Source of the DNA: Antedon mediterranea
Taxonomy: Eukaryota; Echinodermata; Crinoidea; Comatulida; Antedonidae
Direction of reading: 5' to 3'
DNA length: 64,000 nucleotides
Assembly: GCF_964355755.1 (NCBI RefSeq)
Contig: NC_092673.1
Coordinates: 2,795,001-2,859,000, forward strand
The translations under genes and the position numbers were made by a program. Every line of letters starts with the position of its first letter. Positions within the stretch are counted from its first letter, which is position 1. The notes beneath the pieces are model-generated. The model had not been told where the DNA came from. It saw nothing but the letters and a program-made list of their open reading frames with translations, and ran no database searches. This document shows, piece after piece, positions 1 through 12,453 of this stretch.

Positions 1-1
1 A

Positions 2-751
2 CCTCCTGATGGCAACTGGGGTATGCTTGATGTCCATGGCAAAGAAATGGAGATGGCAGGAGGACTATCCCGAAAACTTAAGCGCGTCTTGCTATACGGC
101 ATGGATGACATGAATGGAAAAGAAACTATGAGATCGCTAGCCGAAAAAATTATCACCCTATTAAAACTCAACTTTGAGGCCGTACCAACAGGGTCCACAT
201 CCCACGTGACATGCTTTGCAACCTCAATAATCGCTAAAGATAAAAGGTCTCCATCCTCTTCATCACAAGAAGAAGATTCTGATTCACCAGAATTCAAAGG
301 ACATGTTTTGCCCGATCCATCATCGTCCCCAGTAACTACCCGTCCCAGATTGTCCTCATCTAAATCGAGTGACAGTGATGAGTTGGAGGCACATATCTCC
401 ACTCCCGACGTTCTCATTTTCAATTGGCAACAACTTGGCAAACCAATGAAAGTAAAGCTGGTTGTTTCGGTGAAAAAAGGTGATACGGATGGTGTCGCTG
501 ATCTTATAAAACCACTATTATCCAGATTGCCTTACCAAGGAGATAATTGGATCTTCGGACTGCATATAAATACGATGACAGCAACCATATGTGGAGTCGA
601 GCATAAACTCCGGAATGACGAGACATGGACAGGGAACCCAGTTAATGTTTACGTTTCCTCACCTATCTTCTTCAAAACGGTAATGCAGGCCTTCAGTATA
701 GAACGCTTCTGGGAGATGATATTGCACATTGGTACTATACTTACAAACTGA
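2..751 (+). CDS. C-terminal end of an unrecognised gene (5' partial)
   Basis: The frame is open from the window edge, so the first Met codon at 23 is probably internal; about 249 residues are visible before the TGA at 749-751. I do not recognise the family. The first part (LKRVLLYGMDD..., then an alpha/beta-looking stretch) is followed by a Ser/Asp/Glu-rich low-complexity linker at about residues 80-130. A second folded-looking segment starts near PDVLIFNWQQ and continues through DNWIFGLHINTM to the C-terminus. There are no Cys pairs, signal peptide or membrane segments, so an intracellular protein is likely. Composition is balanced and codon use is non-repetitive, unlike the satellite ORFs elsewhere in the window, which argues for a real terminal exon. 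It converges on the AUP1-like gene. Confidence 0.7.
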   Translation, partial: PPDGNWGMLDVHGKEMEMAGGLSRKLKRVLLYGMDDMNGKETMRSLAEKIITLLKLNFEAVPTGSTSHVTCFATSIIAKDKRSPSSSSQEEDSDSPEFKGHVLPDPSSSPVTTRPRLSSSKSSDSDELEAHISTPDVLIFNWQQLGKPMKVKLVVSVKKGDTDGVADLIKPLLSRLPYQGDNWIFGLHINTMTATICGVEHKLRNDETWTGNPVNVYVSSPIFFKTVMQAFSIERFWEMILHIGTILTN

Positions 752-1000
752 ACTAAATACAAACCCCTTTATGTATACATGTATGTGTACTGTATAAATG
801 TCATAGCCAATCTCACTCTGTTCGAAACTGATTTATAAAATCCATTTGTATGCCATTTGTACTGATAAGTTTGCCATCAATAGCCTATGTACGCTAACAC
901 AATCTATGATCATTACATAAAAGTGGGTTTTTTATTAGAATGGGGCAAGTCTTACCGTCTTGATTTTAATTTTTGTAGTTAAGTGTTTGCATAATTTAAT
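752..1000 (+). other. 3' UTR-like AT-rich spacer
   Basis: AT-rich stretch after the stop of gene 1 with no coding signal on either strand; it probably holds that gene's 3' UTR. No clear AATAAA was found. Confidence 0.35.
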
Positions 1001-1432
1001 TGATTTTGATATATTTGAATACCTTACAATTAATTCTCGGTATCCAGAGTCCCTCACCTTTAAACACATGTATGCTAGAACTAATGCATTTTAATACTCC
1101 CTGTTTGTTAATTTCCCTCGAATATGGGAATGTATCCCGCATGAAGTTCGTAACAAAGTCCTGTTTAACTTTGGGGGGTTTAGAAGGGATTTGAAAAAAT
1201 GTATTACTGATATTGAATTCATCTAGACTATCTCTGTGTTTTTATGTCTATTGCGTTTTTCGTACTATTAGTTGGGAATGCCACTCGACAGTGCAGTTCT
1301 TTTGAACTGATCCACTTTTGGTTACCCGCAGGTGCTGATAGTACTTTTGTTCTGTTTTGTTGAATGATGCCGTACCTTGTTTATGATTTTTGTATGTTAC
1401 CTGGAAATTGAATAAAATAAAAAAAAAATATA
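1000..1432 (+). mobile_element. 3' end of a non-LTR retrotransposon (LINE)
   Basis: In one + frame, with one stop, this region encodes a typical reverse-transcriptase C-terminus: ...RIWECIPHEVRN... followed by a basic FRRDLKK stretch and a stop. A short 3' UTR and an AATAAAATAAAAAA-type tail near 1411-1430 follow. The element is truncated and decayed. It sits where the last exon of the oppositely oriented AUP1-like gene would be expected. Confidence 0.6.
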
Positions 1433-1821
1433 TATTCCAGTATGCAAATTTGTTCGCGTGAATCAAAAAATACATGCGTATTCATGTTTCCATCTTCCAA
1501 ATCACCCTCTGTGACGAAGTCTAGTTTCTAGAGTTTTTCGCTTCAGTGAAATTGGTAAATTGGTAGTGCAAATTGTTTCTACTCTTTGTGAAGCGAAAAA
1601 TTGCGCAACCAATCAGAGCTCATGAAATGAGCTTTGACACGTTCATGAGCACTCATGTGAATCAAAAAGCTCATCAGACATGCCATGAACATAAAAATTG
1701 CTATTCGTTCTTCTAGTTGAAAAGGGTAGCGCAATTTTTTTCCAATGCGAAACGGTTGCGAATGTGTTAGGATGTTCAGAAATTAAATAAACTATTTTAA
1801 AAACGTTTTTATTAGCCTTAC

Positions 1822-4800
1822 CCCAGGTGGTACTATAGGTGGTTTCGAATCTTTTTGACTAGATGACAAAGGACTGGACAAAGACTCGGGTGTATATGTA
1901 ACTCTTTTTTCTAGTATATTTGAAATTGTTGTATCAATGCTATCTGTTCGAGCTGAAATGTAAAAAATTAATTAATATTAGTTACATGTTAATAGTTGAC
2001 TTATTTTATCACCAACATTGTTTGACTAGATAAATAACATTTGTTCGGTTGTTTAGATACCTTTACATGTGTTGTCTCCCTAAAAAAATTATTAACATTT
2101 TTGTTGTTGAACATGCCATTTTAATGTAACATAATCATTATTCACTTTGGTTAAATGTAACTGTTTATTTTGTCTTTTTATAAGTGAAATTTTAGAAATC
2201 TTTATTTTTCAGGATTTTAGAGGACAATTCATCTTTAAAGTATATAAAAAATATACAGGCCCGCCCTAGCCGGGCGGGGCCGGCCTAGCCTAGCCGGGCG
2301 GGGCCGGCCTAGCCTAGCCGGGCGGGGCCGGCCTAGCCTAGCCGGGCGGGGCCGGCCTAGCCTAGCCAGGCGGGGCCGGTCCAAGCCTATACCTATATCC
2401 TGTAATATAACTTGAATGGGAACATCAACTAAAACTTCTTTAACTTGTTTAGCCATTTTATGTTGACGTGAAGTGGCTTCAATTTTGTTTTCTGTTAGTC
2501 TTGCTCCTGAATGTTTCAAAAAGAAAATCAGAATAATTAAATTATTTATACAGTAATGTTAATAATAATTTCTTTTGGGCTTGAATATAAAATAATTGTT
2601 TTGACATTTTATGTCAACACTCTGCTCCTTAATATGACACTGATCTTGTTTTGTTCACATTTCTCAATGCTAACCTGATGGATGTTGAAACAACATTCTT
2701 TTTGCATACGCTACTTTATCGGCACTTGTATGATTGGTTGCCAGAATCTTTAATTTTTCTGCCATTATTGTCTGTACCTTATGGGCAAATTCATCAACGC
2801 TATGAGATTCCTCTTTATGAATAACTGGTAAAAATCTGCAAAGACATTCAAATTATTAGATAATCAGCAAGGAGGCACCAGATTGACACTGTATAACAGA
2901 ATTTGACTATGATATAGGAGTCACATACATATGTGACACTGTATAACAGAATTTGACTATGATATAGGAGTCACATACATATGTGACACTGTATCACAGA
3001 ATTTGACTATGATATAGGAGTCACATATATACAGTATGTGACACTGTATCACAGAATTTGCCTATGATACTGGGGCACATACAAACAATTTATCACTTGT
3101 CATCATTTTGTAAAATATGCTCTTACTTTAAATGAATAACTGTCACAGGAACAAAGAAAAACCAACAGATATCCTGCCACCATCGACTACCCAACACTTC
3201 TAAGCTGACTGGAAATAATGGACGTGTAGCGGTAACTAGCACTGGCTGGACTGGTTGGTCAAGTGAAAATGACCATGAGCTACAGTATATACAAGAAAAA
3301 CGGATTTACCCTTTAAAATGATAGAGCTACAGTTTTGATATTGAACTAAACACCTGATAAGTGAGATAACTACTAATATTTTATTTAATCAATATAGTCT
3401 ACCTACCTATATTTAAGTAAACCATGTGTTCCATTAGTAACAGCACCCTCTGGAAAGCTGAGGATTGGCAGTTTCTTTGTTAGACAATGTTGTTTTACAT
3501 TTTGAATTAGAATGTCTCTACCTTGCTTGGCTCCCATCTCCTTGAATCCAAGAAGCCATGTTAAAACTGAGGGGAGATTCCATACACTTGGCTAAAACAG
3601 TAAAACAAGAAGCATGTAACAAGCACTTAACTTATATTTGCCTCTCTCCACCCAGGTGTATAAAATTGGTACCGGTTAGATCAAGACACAACTTTGCGCT
3701 GATTACTAGCTGCATTATTATGGGAGTATGTTTCCATGTGTGTTTTATCCAAAAAATTAATGGGGTAATAATGTGCAGTGCATTGAGAGCTTGCTTATAT
3801 GCGCTATATAAAAATAGTTAGACATGCACAGTAGTTCCCCTATATGAGGGGACACCACTGAAAAGGGGTTGGCTGTAGTGTAAAAATATATATTCTGTGT
3901 CTTCCCTGAATGTGGATGTTCTGAGACATGCATTTAACTTCCTTGTGAAGAGTTAAAATCTGTCTCATTTCGTACTGGTCAGTAATTCCACCTCACCTTG
4001 AAAATATTGAATTAACAAAATAAATGCTGCTATTACCATTTACTGTAAAGCTTTGTCTACACTATCAAACTAGTTTGATAAAAAAGTGTTCTCAAATAGG
4101 GTAGTGATATGCCCAAATATGGTAGTGATATAACATCATCATGTCCATATATGGGCACATCACATTTGGTTGTCACATAAAGTTTGATAGTGTAGACAGA
4201 GCTTTAGGACCACCACATTTGCATAAAAAAAAACCACTTACGATTACAGAAGGCAAGATAAGGTCAATAGCGGCATGATCTAACGTTGAAACGTGATTGG
4301 CCACAATAACTTTTGAATTTGGATCACAATTTTCAATCCCTTCTTGAGTAACACACAAGCCAAGAACAAGAGAAAAGACACGCAAAACAAACCTAAGACA
4401 AAATATATCAAATACAAATTTATTGTGTGTTTTAAATTTATTTCATTTTTTTTATATGCCATTTTAATGTAAAATAATAGTTACTCACTTTTACCTGAAA
4501 AAAATGTAATTTAAACCAAAAATACTTAAATTGTCTGTCAAACAATGGTTAACGTTTCTCTTGTCTTTTTCTAAGTGAAATAAATATTTTGTTGTCATTT
4601 TCTAAGTGAAATAAATCATTTTTGTTGTTTTTATTACAGAAGTAAACTGCAAAATGGCCTATTTAAAGTCTGAATTATTAATCTTCATTTTTCATGTTTT
4701 TGTTTGTTCTTTAAATAGTGTTTTAGTTTTGAATAAATTTAAAAATTTCAATTTCTACTTAATTAGTATTAGTATTTAATTGTTACTTGTTAATCAGTTC

Positions 4801-6029
4801 TGAGAGTCACTTGTTGCAACATTTCAAATCAGTATTTGCTCCTGGTAAACTAAAAAATATAGATATAAAGTTTGCGGTACACCACGTATATTAGTTCTGA
4901 AAAGAACTGTTGAGTTTCTCGAGAGGACGATCAAAGCATATTGATCGAAACGTAGAGAAACTCAACAGTTCTTTTCAGAACTAATATACGCAGTGTACCG
5001 CAAACTCTATATCAACATTTGATACTAAAAAATGTTTTTGTTAACTTAGCAAATAATGTAACTATTATTATTGTTATTGGTTAAATACTTACGCTCTTAT
5101 TGGAGAAGACTTTGGAAGAATACAAGAGATGAGGAATGTATGCAATCCAATAAATATTCTAATAGTCACCAGAAAAAGACCAACTGGAAAGTATGGAACC
5201 AATAGGTATGCTACTAATCCACTTGGAAACCTATACAAAAATGCATTTCAAAATATATACTTATGTTTACTTTACTTTACTTGCTAAGGATAACCATAAG
5301 CGAATTAATTCATTATCCTGCTTAAAGGTGGCAATCCTGTTCACAAGACAACATATACACAAGATGCTCTATATAATATAAACATAGAATTAAAACTGAC
5401 TCCAAATAACGAGAGGCAAGCCATGATTTGGAGTTAGTATATACTATGTGTTATTTAAACCTAATCAGTGCATCTATTGATATATTCATTCTTATTGATA
5501 TATTAATATTAGTTTGTTGTTTTGTGAATGTTATTGTATGTTTGTTAATAATTAAACCAGAATGATTTAATTGACACAACTGTGGTCATCTTCTCACATT
5601 CCATAGTTGTTTTTTTTATAGGTCACTATGCATACAGTACACTATGTACACAGTGCATTATGTATACCTAATGCAATGCAATATAAAAGGAGAGCATACA
5701 ACTGACCCACTAATTTTATATAGAGCACAATTAGTCAAATTGTATTTTTGTAAGCGTTCCTAATGATCAGCTTTGGCTAGATGGACCACCCTTGTAAAAT
5801 ATTGTTAAAAATAAAATAAATAAATAAACAATATAAATTTTTTTAACGATACAAAGTGGCAATATTTTCTATTTTTCCACCTCCACCATTCTTCTAATTT
5901 TAATAATAATCACAATAATATTAATAAAGAAAATAATTGACAGATCAATGAATTATAAATAAATTGTATTGAAACCTACCGGTTCCTACTAAACAGATTC
6001 CTGATATCCTCTACACTGTTTGATGTCAT
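1822..6029 (-). CDS. AUP1: AUP1-like lipid droplet / ERAD protein (acyltransferase-like + CUE)
   Basis: Coding exons (all complement): 6029-5980, 5230-5093, 4392-4242, 3591-3407, 3279-3127, 2835-2675, 2506-2393, 1952-1822. All have GT-AG borders and matching phases, giving 361 codons. Residues 17-62 form the membrane hairpin (RIFIGLHTFLISCILP resembles vertebrate AUP1). The acyltransferase-like motif NHVSTLDH is at about 95-102, and FPEGAVTNGTHGLLKY follows. The CUE ubiquitin-binding domain, with KQVKEVLVDVPIQVILQDI, is at about 299-345. In the family, AUP1 sits in the ER/lipid-droplet monolayer and recruits the E2 UBE2G2 through a C-terminal G2BR helix. No such exon was found below 1822. Reading through the last donor gives a stop at 1794-1792, and AATAAA lies at complement 1813-1808, so a shortened terminus is possible. 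The exon at 6029 has a splice acceptor upstream, so a 5' UTR exon should lie further upstream. Confidence 0.85.
2096..2244. mobile_element. Partial copy of inverted-repeat element family B
   Basis: Shares TGCCATTTTAATGT..., the TTTATAAGTGAAA block and a GGACAATTCATCTTTAAA end with the full copy at 34206-34544. Confidence 0.5.
2257..2380. repeat. GC-rich 24-bp tandem repeat in AUP1-like intron 7
   Basis: About five copies of a 24-bp unit (core GCCGGGCGGGGCCGGCCTAG), far richer in GC than its surroundings. It starts about 12 bp past the 5' splice site at 2392, so the adjoining ARLGRPRP-type reading is a retained-intron artefact. Confidence 0.85.
2885..3085. repeat. 50-bp tandem repeat, four copies
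   Basis: The unit beginning GACACTGTATAACAGAATTT recurs at about 2885, 2935, 2985 and 3039. The last copy diverges to a GATACTGGGGCACAT end. It lies in an intron of the AUP1-like gene. Confidence 0.8.
4046..4206. mobile_element. MITE family A copy
   Basis: Terminal inverted repeats AAGCTYTGTCTACACTATCA / TGATAGTGTAGACAGAGCTT enclose short CCCAAATATGGTAGTGATAT direct units. Intronic in the AUP1-like gene. Confidence 0.85.
4448..4700. mobile_element. Partial copy of inverted-repeat element family B
   Basis: Matches 34206-34544 through TGCCATTTTAATGT, TTTCTAAGTGAAAT and AATGGCCTATTTAAAGTC blocks. Intronic. Confidence 0.5.
4862..5015. mobile_element. Foldback element with near-perfect long arms
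   Basis: Two arms of about 60 bp (TTTGCGGTACAC..., GTATATTAGTTCTGAAAAGA, ACTGTTGAGTTTCTC) are inverted around a short centre GATCAAAGCATATTGATC followed by GAAAC. Intronic. The centre resembles a ribozyme-like or Penelope-type stem (see findings). Confidence 0.8.
5260..5390 (-). mobile_element. SINE-type dispersed repeat fragment
   Basis: Contains CATATACACAAGATGCTCTA and GGTGGCAATCC blocks that recur inverted at 54940-55040, downstream of a tRNA-like head. It is the tail of the same element family. Confidence 0.55.
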
Positions 6030-6503
6030 TTCAGATCCTTGTACAACACACTCACAACTTTACACTAGAATTAAACAAATTAATACAAATAATAAAGAAG
6101 TTTTGTTGTTCGCAGGAGTTGATGAATAGTGAGCACTTAAAAGCCTTATTTATATGTTAGCAAGAAAGTCTCAGGGCTATGATTACTCTCATGAAGTTTT
6201 ATTGTGGATAATGGTAAGGCTAGGTAATTTTGTTTTGTGTTGAATTCACTAAATCAGAAGTCAGCTTCATGGCGCATGTTCAGTTAAAATAAACCATTGG
6301 GAGGTATATGTGCAACGACGACAAGGAACACTGTTGATAAGCTATTTCATCTTCTTTATTTTTCAATTATTATTAAACAGCTTATTTATTTATGAAAAAC
6401 GATCACTAAAATGGCCTTTTGTATATTCCATGCCCTCTCTCACTCCATGACCAAAGGAACCAGTTTAGTAGGCCCTGGCCCAGGGTCATACTGCCTTATA
6501 CTA

Positions 6504-6795
6504 ATGCACTTGTCAATTGTATGACCCATTATACGACCCCCGGGAGAGGTGCGTCATGTGACCTACCTTTAGTTGACCATGAAGCACCCATTTTGACGCA
6601 CTGTGACCATGTGTTTATGATATTTTTAGTGGTAAAGTGACGGACATTGACACACTATCGTTCATGTCGATGTGTGCGACGATCTTCTAGGTTTTTTGAC
6701 GCACCCCTGCATCAGTAATTATTAGTAAATGACGCACCAATAACGCACCTCTCCCGGGGGTCGTATAGTGGGTCATACAATTGACAAGTGCATAA
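6504..6795. mobile_element. MITE with about 52-bp terminal inverted repeats
   Basis: The left arm starts ATGCACTTGTCAATTGTATG and continues through CCCCCGGGAGAGGTGCGT. The right arm is its reverse complement, ending CATACAATTGACAAGTGCAT. Arms are nearly identical, which suggests a young insertion. No coding capacity. Confidence 0.85.
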
Positions 6796-8574
6796 TCTAT
6801 GCGGTAGGGCCTCTGTATCGTCCGTCATGCTAACATGTTTTAAATGTTCAATTTTATTGCTAAAGACTGCCATCTGTGAAAAGCGATGTTTTGTTGCAAA
6901 GAAACTGACGATTTATGTGTTTTTAAATGGAAAGTTTAACAATAGTTTAACTGATTTTTAAAAAACTTGTTTCTGCTCTGGAAAGAAAATAAATTTTAAA
7001 TAATTATACAAAATATATCAATAAATGTAAATTGACTACTAAGCTAGGCTACTATATTAGCCTACTAGGCCTAGACTAGAGGATGTATTATTAGTAACAT
7101 GTAGGCGCCCTACTTGATCACTTTTTATCATAAAACCCTGCGGGGCGTAGATTTAGTATGACCGGACAGTTAGGCCTCTCCACGCCTATTATTATCATTA
7201 TCAAGAGGTCAGTCAGGACGGTAGGGTAGGCCGACTGACTGCACATTTAACGAAGAGTTCGGAGAGGACAGGCCTAGCAAGTTATTAAAAATAGGCCTAC
7301 TAAACCTATCCTAGGCCTTGATATAGCCTATAATAATGCTCAATAACTTATTTAATAATAAACTAGTAGACATAAATATTTAAAATATTAATAAAACCAT
7401 TTGTTTACCTATTATTTTAAACTACTTATAATTATTTATTTTTTTGCAATGTGTCGAAGAAATCTCCATGATGCATAGCCTGCAAAGTACAGGCGTGTTG
7501 AAACAAACGGGGCCGTACCCCAGTATCCAATAGTTATTTAAACTGACGGAGGCTAATCATCACTTCTTCTTCTTTTAGAAACATAGCGATAGAGCAAATC
7601 ACGAATGAATCTAAGGAAGAACTATTAAGTCACTGCTTTATTTCCCATCATTTATCAGTAGGCCTATTAAACTATTATAGATTTTTAGACTCCGACTGAT
7701 TAAAACATTTCTTAGAAAAACAATCTTCGTTTTAATATCGAAAACGCTATATCCAAATGATCGTGCTCCAATTATTTTCACATTAATACTATAAAGGTCG
7801 GTTTTATATTTCGCACTAACCATCCTCTTGGTAATGCACGTGTGTCCTACATACCCTAGGACCTAAATGAGGTTTACATATGAGACTTATGTATTTTATT
7901 TATTTTTTGAAATTAAATTAATTCAAGACAATTTTCCCGTCTGTGTAATTCGGTTCGAAATGAAATTAATGCTTATAGACCACTTATAATAATTTATTTG
8001 ATTATGATTGTAGGCCATTACATTAAATAACTTAAACATTCAAATTTACCAATCAATCAATAATTATCAATCAATACCATATCCAATAACATTATTTTTG
8101 CCATATCAAAAGAAATTAATATAAATAATTAATATCATCCTCATATTAAAATATTATTTTAGGCCTATTAATTATCATTGTCAATGGATATTACCGTAAA
8201 CAGGCCAAAGAGTTATTATGACATGTTTATTTTAAGCCAATTTTAATCACTAGAACTAAAGTAATATTAGAAAAGATGTAGTGTGTAATTTAAACGGTTT
8301 AAACAAACATTATGAAAAAAAAAACAATCGATTCTAATCATAGTGTATAATAATAGATGGCGTAGAAAGCATCGTACATCGAATGAATTGTAATATCCGA
8401 TCCACTAGCAGCATCTAACGTTCAACTAACAAGTGTAATCATCGCAGACACGGTTATACCGGTACCTTATCAGGTGGTTAATAATTAAACGGTAGGAGGA
8501 GGAGGAGGAGCAGGAGCTGCAACAGGTAAATAGCGGGTTTATTAATGTGGCCTACATAAAGAAACCATCGTAAA

Positions 8575-8682
8575 AGGGAGAAATATCGTAGGAAGGTGAA
8601 ATATCGTAGAAAGAAGAGATATCGTAGGAAGAAGAAATATCGTAGAAAGAAGAAATAATATCGTAGAAAGAAAGACATCAGA
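8575..8682. repeat. Short purine-rich tandem repeat (about 18 bp)
   Basis: Imperfect repeats of GAAATATCGTAGAAAGAA, about six copies. The apparent Phe/Leu-rich reading on the other strand is a by-product. Confidence 0.75.
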
Positions 8683-9348
8683 TGATAATACTTATTAAAG
8701 AAATCGTCATGTAAGTACTGTTTGTTTCAGCTTATTACTGGTAAATAAACCTCTCAAACTATAAAAAAAATTAAGTGTTGTAATATTAGGCTCAGATAGG
8801 TTATCGTTGTAATTAAATATAATTAAGTTTTCAAATTTTATAATGACTATTACACATTTTCCCGCATGTCTCTCATTTGAATCCTGAATCTTAATTATCT
8901 CATGCAATGCATGCAGTATAATTAAAATCATTATTATTGTTATAATTTACTGAGAGAATGATTCGTCTTCATTTATCGGTGTCAATTATCTTGTCTCTGT
9001 TCTCAAGACCTGATTAAGAAACTAATTATCTTGATTCAGTTCAATAACACGGACTAATCAACCAACCCGGTTCTTAATTTCGTCGCGTTTGAGTAATTAA
9101 ATAATTATTTTACACTCTTGTTTAACCATGCAATAATATTTTAAAACGATTTCCAGGAATGCATTCCAAAAAACATATTTTAATATATTATTTTGAATGC
9201 ATTACTGGATTAAAATCATGTAAAGACATTCTGAACTAAATTAAGTTTATTTCAGATATGTTTTGTGGTAAATTTTTAAGAGATTTATATAAAAAAAAAA
9301 TGAAGTGTGAGGGAAGAACGAGACACATTCACTAGGCCTAATAGTTTT

Positions 9349-9487
9349 AAGCCATATCTACACAATCAAAATCGTGATGTGCCCAAATATGGTAGTGATA
9401 TACCCAAATATGGTAGTGGTATGACATTATGTGCACATCACATTTTTTTGTCACATAAAGTTTGATAGTGTAGACATGATAGCTTTA
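9349..9487. mobile_element. MITE family A copy (diverged left end)
   Basis: Shares TGTGCCCAAATATGGTAGTG units and the GTTTGATAGTGTAGACA right end with the other family A copies. Confidence 0.75.
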
Positions 9488-12269
9488 CACTCATGTTTGT
9501 CCTGAAGTAACATAATTACCATACTTATTACATACATATTTAGTTAATGTACCAGGCCAACAGACTTTAACGATCTCTTATATTATACAACTAAAATCTA
9601 AAACTAAAACAAAATTAAGCAATTTTAATACAAATAAAAGTATACATGAAATCGTTATTGAACTTTTTAAATAATTTTTTGATATTTGTTCCAATAGTTT
9701 AGGGAAGGAAACAAATCATCAGAATTACGATTTCCTTTCGAATTAGGAGTAAGAAATGATTTTGTAAACAATGGAATGTGACAGCATGAATACGTTTTCA
9801 ATTTAACAAAATGTTATTCATTAATTTTAAAATTCACATACTGGTTTTAAAAAAATCGTAAAGACATTTTAAATTTATTAAAATGATAAAACTGAAATTC
9901 CTTATATTTTTCCATACTAATCAATAAGTTGAATTTAAATCCATCGCCACGGCTACTAGATGACGATGCCTTTAAATTCAATAAACCAATTTATTTTGAT
10001 TACTGAAGTACTTTAGTTATAAATTTTATTTTGAATTTTGATGAGGCCGAAACACTTTTGTCTAACTGTATTGTTCCGTTGTTTGTAAGTGTTTTGACGG
10101 TCCGGTCAAGTGTTATAAGAATGCTTATTATATGAAATAATCAGCCTAAATCCATTCAGGGGCCTGTAACAGGTGGAGACTCATGATGGGACAATTTTAA
10201 CTCCTTTCAAATAAAAACACTTAAAAATTATACCTACACTGAACCAAATAATAATGATAAACATATCATAACTGTACAATTAATATATAAAATATTCTGT
10301 ATACGCTAGCCTAAATGTTTAATATTACAAAGTTCAAATCACTGCACAACGTAACATTGGATAATAACTGTACGTTTATTAAAGGATTGTTTTGAGTTCA
10401 ATTACAGAAAAACCAATATGAATTGACTGTTTTTGGACAATTGTTGTTCAAATTCACGATGCCTTCTTCAAAGGTATGTTATCGAATGCTGATTAAACTA
10501 TGCGAAAGGTCGTCATTTATTAGAAATAATATTCTGTATTTGCGGTCGTGGTTGGAAATTGAAGGAGGTTTGGGAAAGGATATTAAAAGAAAGAATGCAA
10601 AAATAATATTAAATCACGCATTGCCAACGTAGGTAGATCACAACAACAAGCTCCATGACGTATAACGCTGCAACATGAAATCACGCCTCTAGCGTAAATC
10701 CCGTTACGTATACGTACATCTTTGTAATAACATAATAATTAATTTGCAAAATATAATAGTTTTGTTTTTTAATTTTGTTGAATCTATAACATAGTCTTGG
10801 TTAAGCTTCAACTTCTATGTTGCCTTCAGTTGAAAGACAAAATTGCTCGTCAATAGAGAGAAAACTGATTCAAATTATTAATTTTAATATCTCAATATCC
10901 AAAAATATGATATTCGTTTATTAACATATTGATTCTCTCTTTAAAATAATAATAATAACAAAAATAATAATAATAAAATAAAACGTAACACTAATTGTAT
11001 AATACCGAAGTTTGAAGGATTTAAAACAAATCAGAATTTTATGAAACGTGATTTCAATTGTCTCAATTCTTCTTCAACAACATTGTTTTTGAATAAGCTT
11101 TTTATTAGAAGCAATTCAGTGCCTTGATGCTTAACTCGTGTTGAGAATTACAAAGCTTTACAACGCTTATAAATTATTAAATTGTATTTTTCGTGTTTTC
11201 AATTCATGTCTTGACAATGATTTCTGTTCTTCTGATATTGTCAAGAATATTATAGTTATCTTTGAATAACTGGAGCACTAATATATTTTATTGTTAAAGA
11301 ACAGAAGCGGTACCCTCGGGATGGCATTGGTAGGGGTGGATAAACATTAATTTGAACCCGGGTAATTGGATGATGGGTAGAGTAAGAGCTAAATTTGATG
11401 GGTAGGAACCCAGGAACCTACTAGGGTAAAACCAGGGAGATGCTCGCTTGGTAAAACTGAGCCTATAATATAACAGGCACTCTCGTATAATAAACCACTA
11501 GCAAAATGTAATATTAGTTATAGGCTAGTCTGGAAGATTAAATCTCCAATCGGTAAAAGTTAAACCTCTATAAAATCTGCGCCCATTATCCAGGCGTCAT
11601 AGACGCCAATTTTGAAGTCTCGCAAAAGTCATTTTTTTTCTCTTAATGACTAGTGCATGTTGAGCATTATAGAAAATATACGGTAAATTAGTGTTTGTCT
11701 TTCCAAACGCAAGACATGACGTCAATGCACTTCCGTTTAATTTGGGTGAAAATAATGTTCTAGGCCTACTCCTCAGACTCACAATTATGGAAAACACAAT
11801 GAAATGTTATCATCGCATAATAAATTGTGTTTAGAATGTTTGTTTTATAAAAAAGGAAACATAACTAAGGTCCGCTAACACAGATACAATTAGACTTTTA
11901 AGTTAATAAGGAATGTTGTCTCTTCGGACCATTTACGCCTGTTTTAAATGTATAGGCCTTATACAACAACACACATTTTACTCAACTTATTCCATAAGAA
12001 CACGACTTATTTCTAGGCCTTATGGCTGTATACTTTTGTATGTGTTTTAGAGGGCCTTATAATATTGAACATGAATACAGCAATGTAGTGTTTAATTATA
12101 CTCATCGAGTCTTGTTCATCAAGTGTGGAGGTTGAAAGACTAAACAAATTTAACAGAAGAATATACAGAAGATTTTTTAATTAAGTCTTTTAAATTTAAA
12201 GTGAGCCGAAATTGCTTACTTCATGATCACGTGGGAGTGTTTCTGACAGCTTAGACACATTGTATTGTT

Positions 12270-12453
12270 AAAGCGTGGTTCCCACTAGCGACGGAACGCA
12301 AGGACGTAACGCAACACAAATGAATTGACCAATCACAAGCGATGACTTATTCGCTTGTGATTGCTAACTGTCTATAACTTAGCTTGCCATTGGTTAAAAC
12401 GCTTGCGTTGCGTTTACGTCCTTGCGTTACGTTCTAGTGGGAACCAAGCTTAA
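12270..12453. mobile_element. MITE family C (GGTTCCCACTAG ends)
   Basis: Termini AAGCGTGGTTCCCACTAGCG and CTAGTGGGAACCAAGCTTAA. The interior has a subterminal AACGCAAGGACGTAACGC inverted pair and an ATCACAAGCGA hairpin. Confidence 0.85.

Noticed and set aside
1248-1475. 75-codon minus-strand ORF considered as the last AUP1-like exon
   Set aside because: It is the reverse of a LINE 3' UTR and poly(A)-like tail; it does not resemble the G2BR helix.
2235-2519. ARLGRPRP repeat as part of the AUP1-like protein
   Set aside because: Lies beyond a good splice donor (ATAG|GTATAG at 2392); the next exon at 1952 continues the CUE domain in the right phase.
8478-8678. Phe/Leu/Arg repeat ORF on minus
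   Set aside because: Reverse strand of an 18-bp GAAATATCGTAGAAAGAA repeat.
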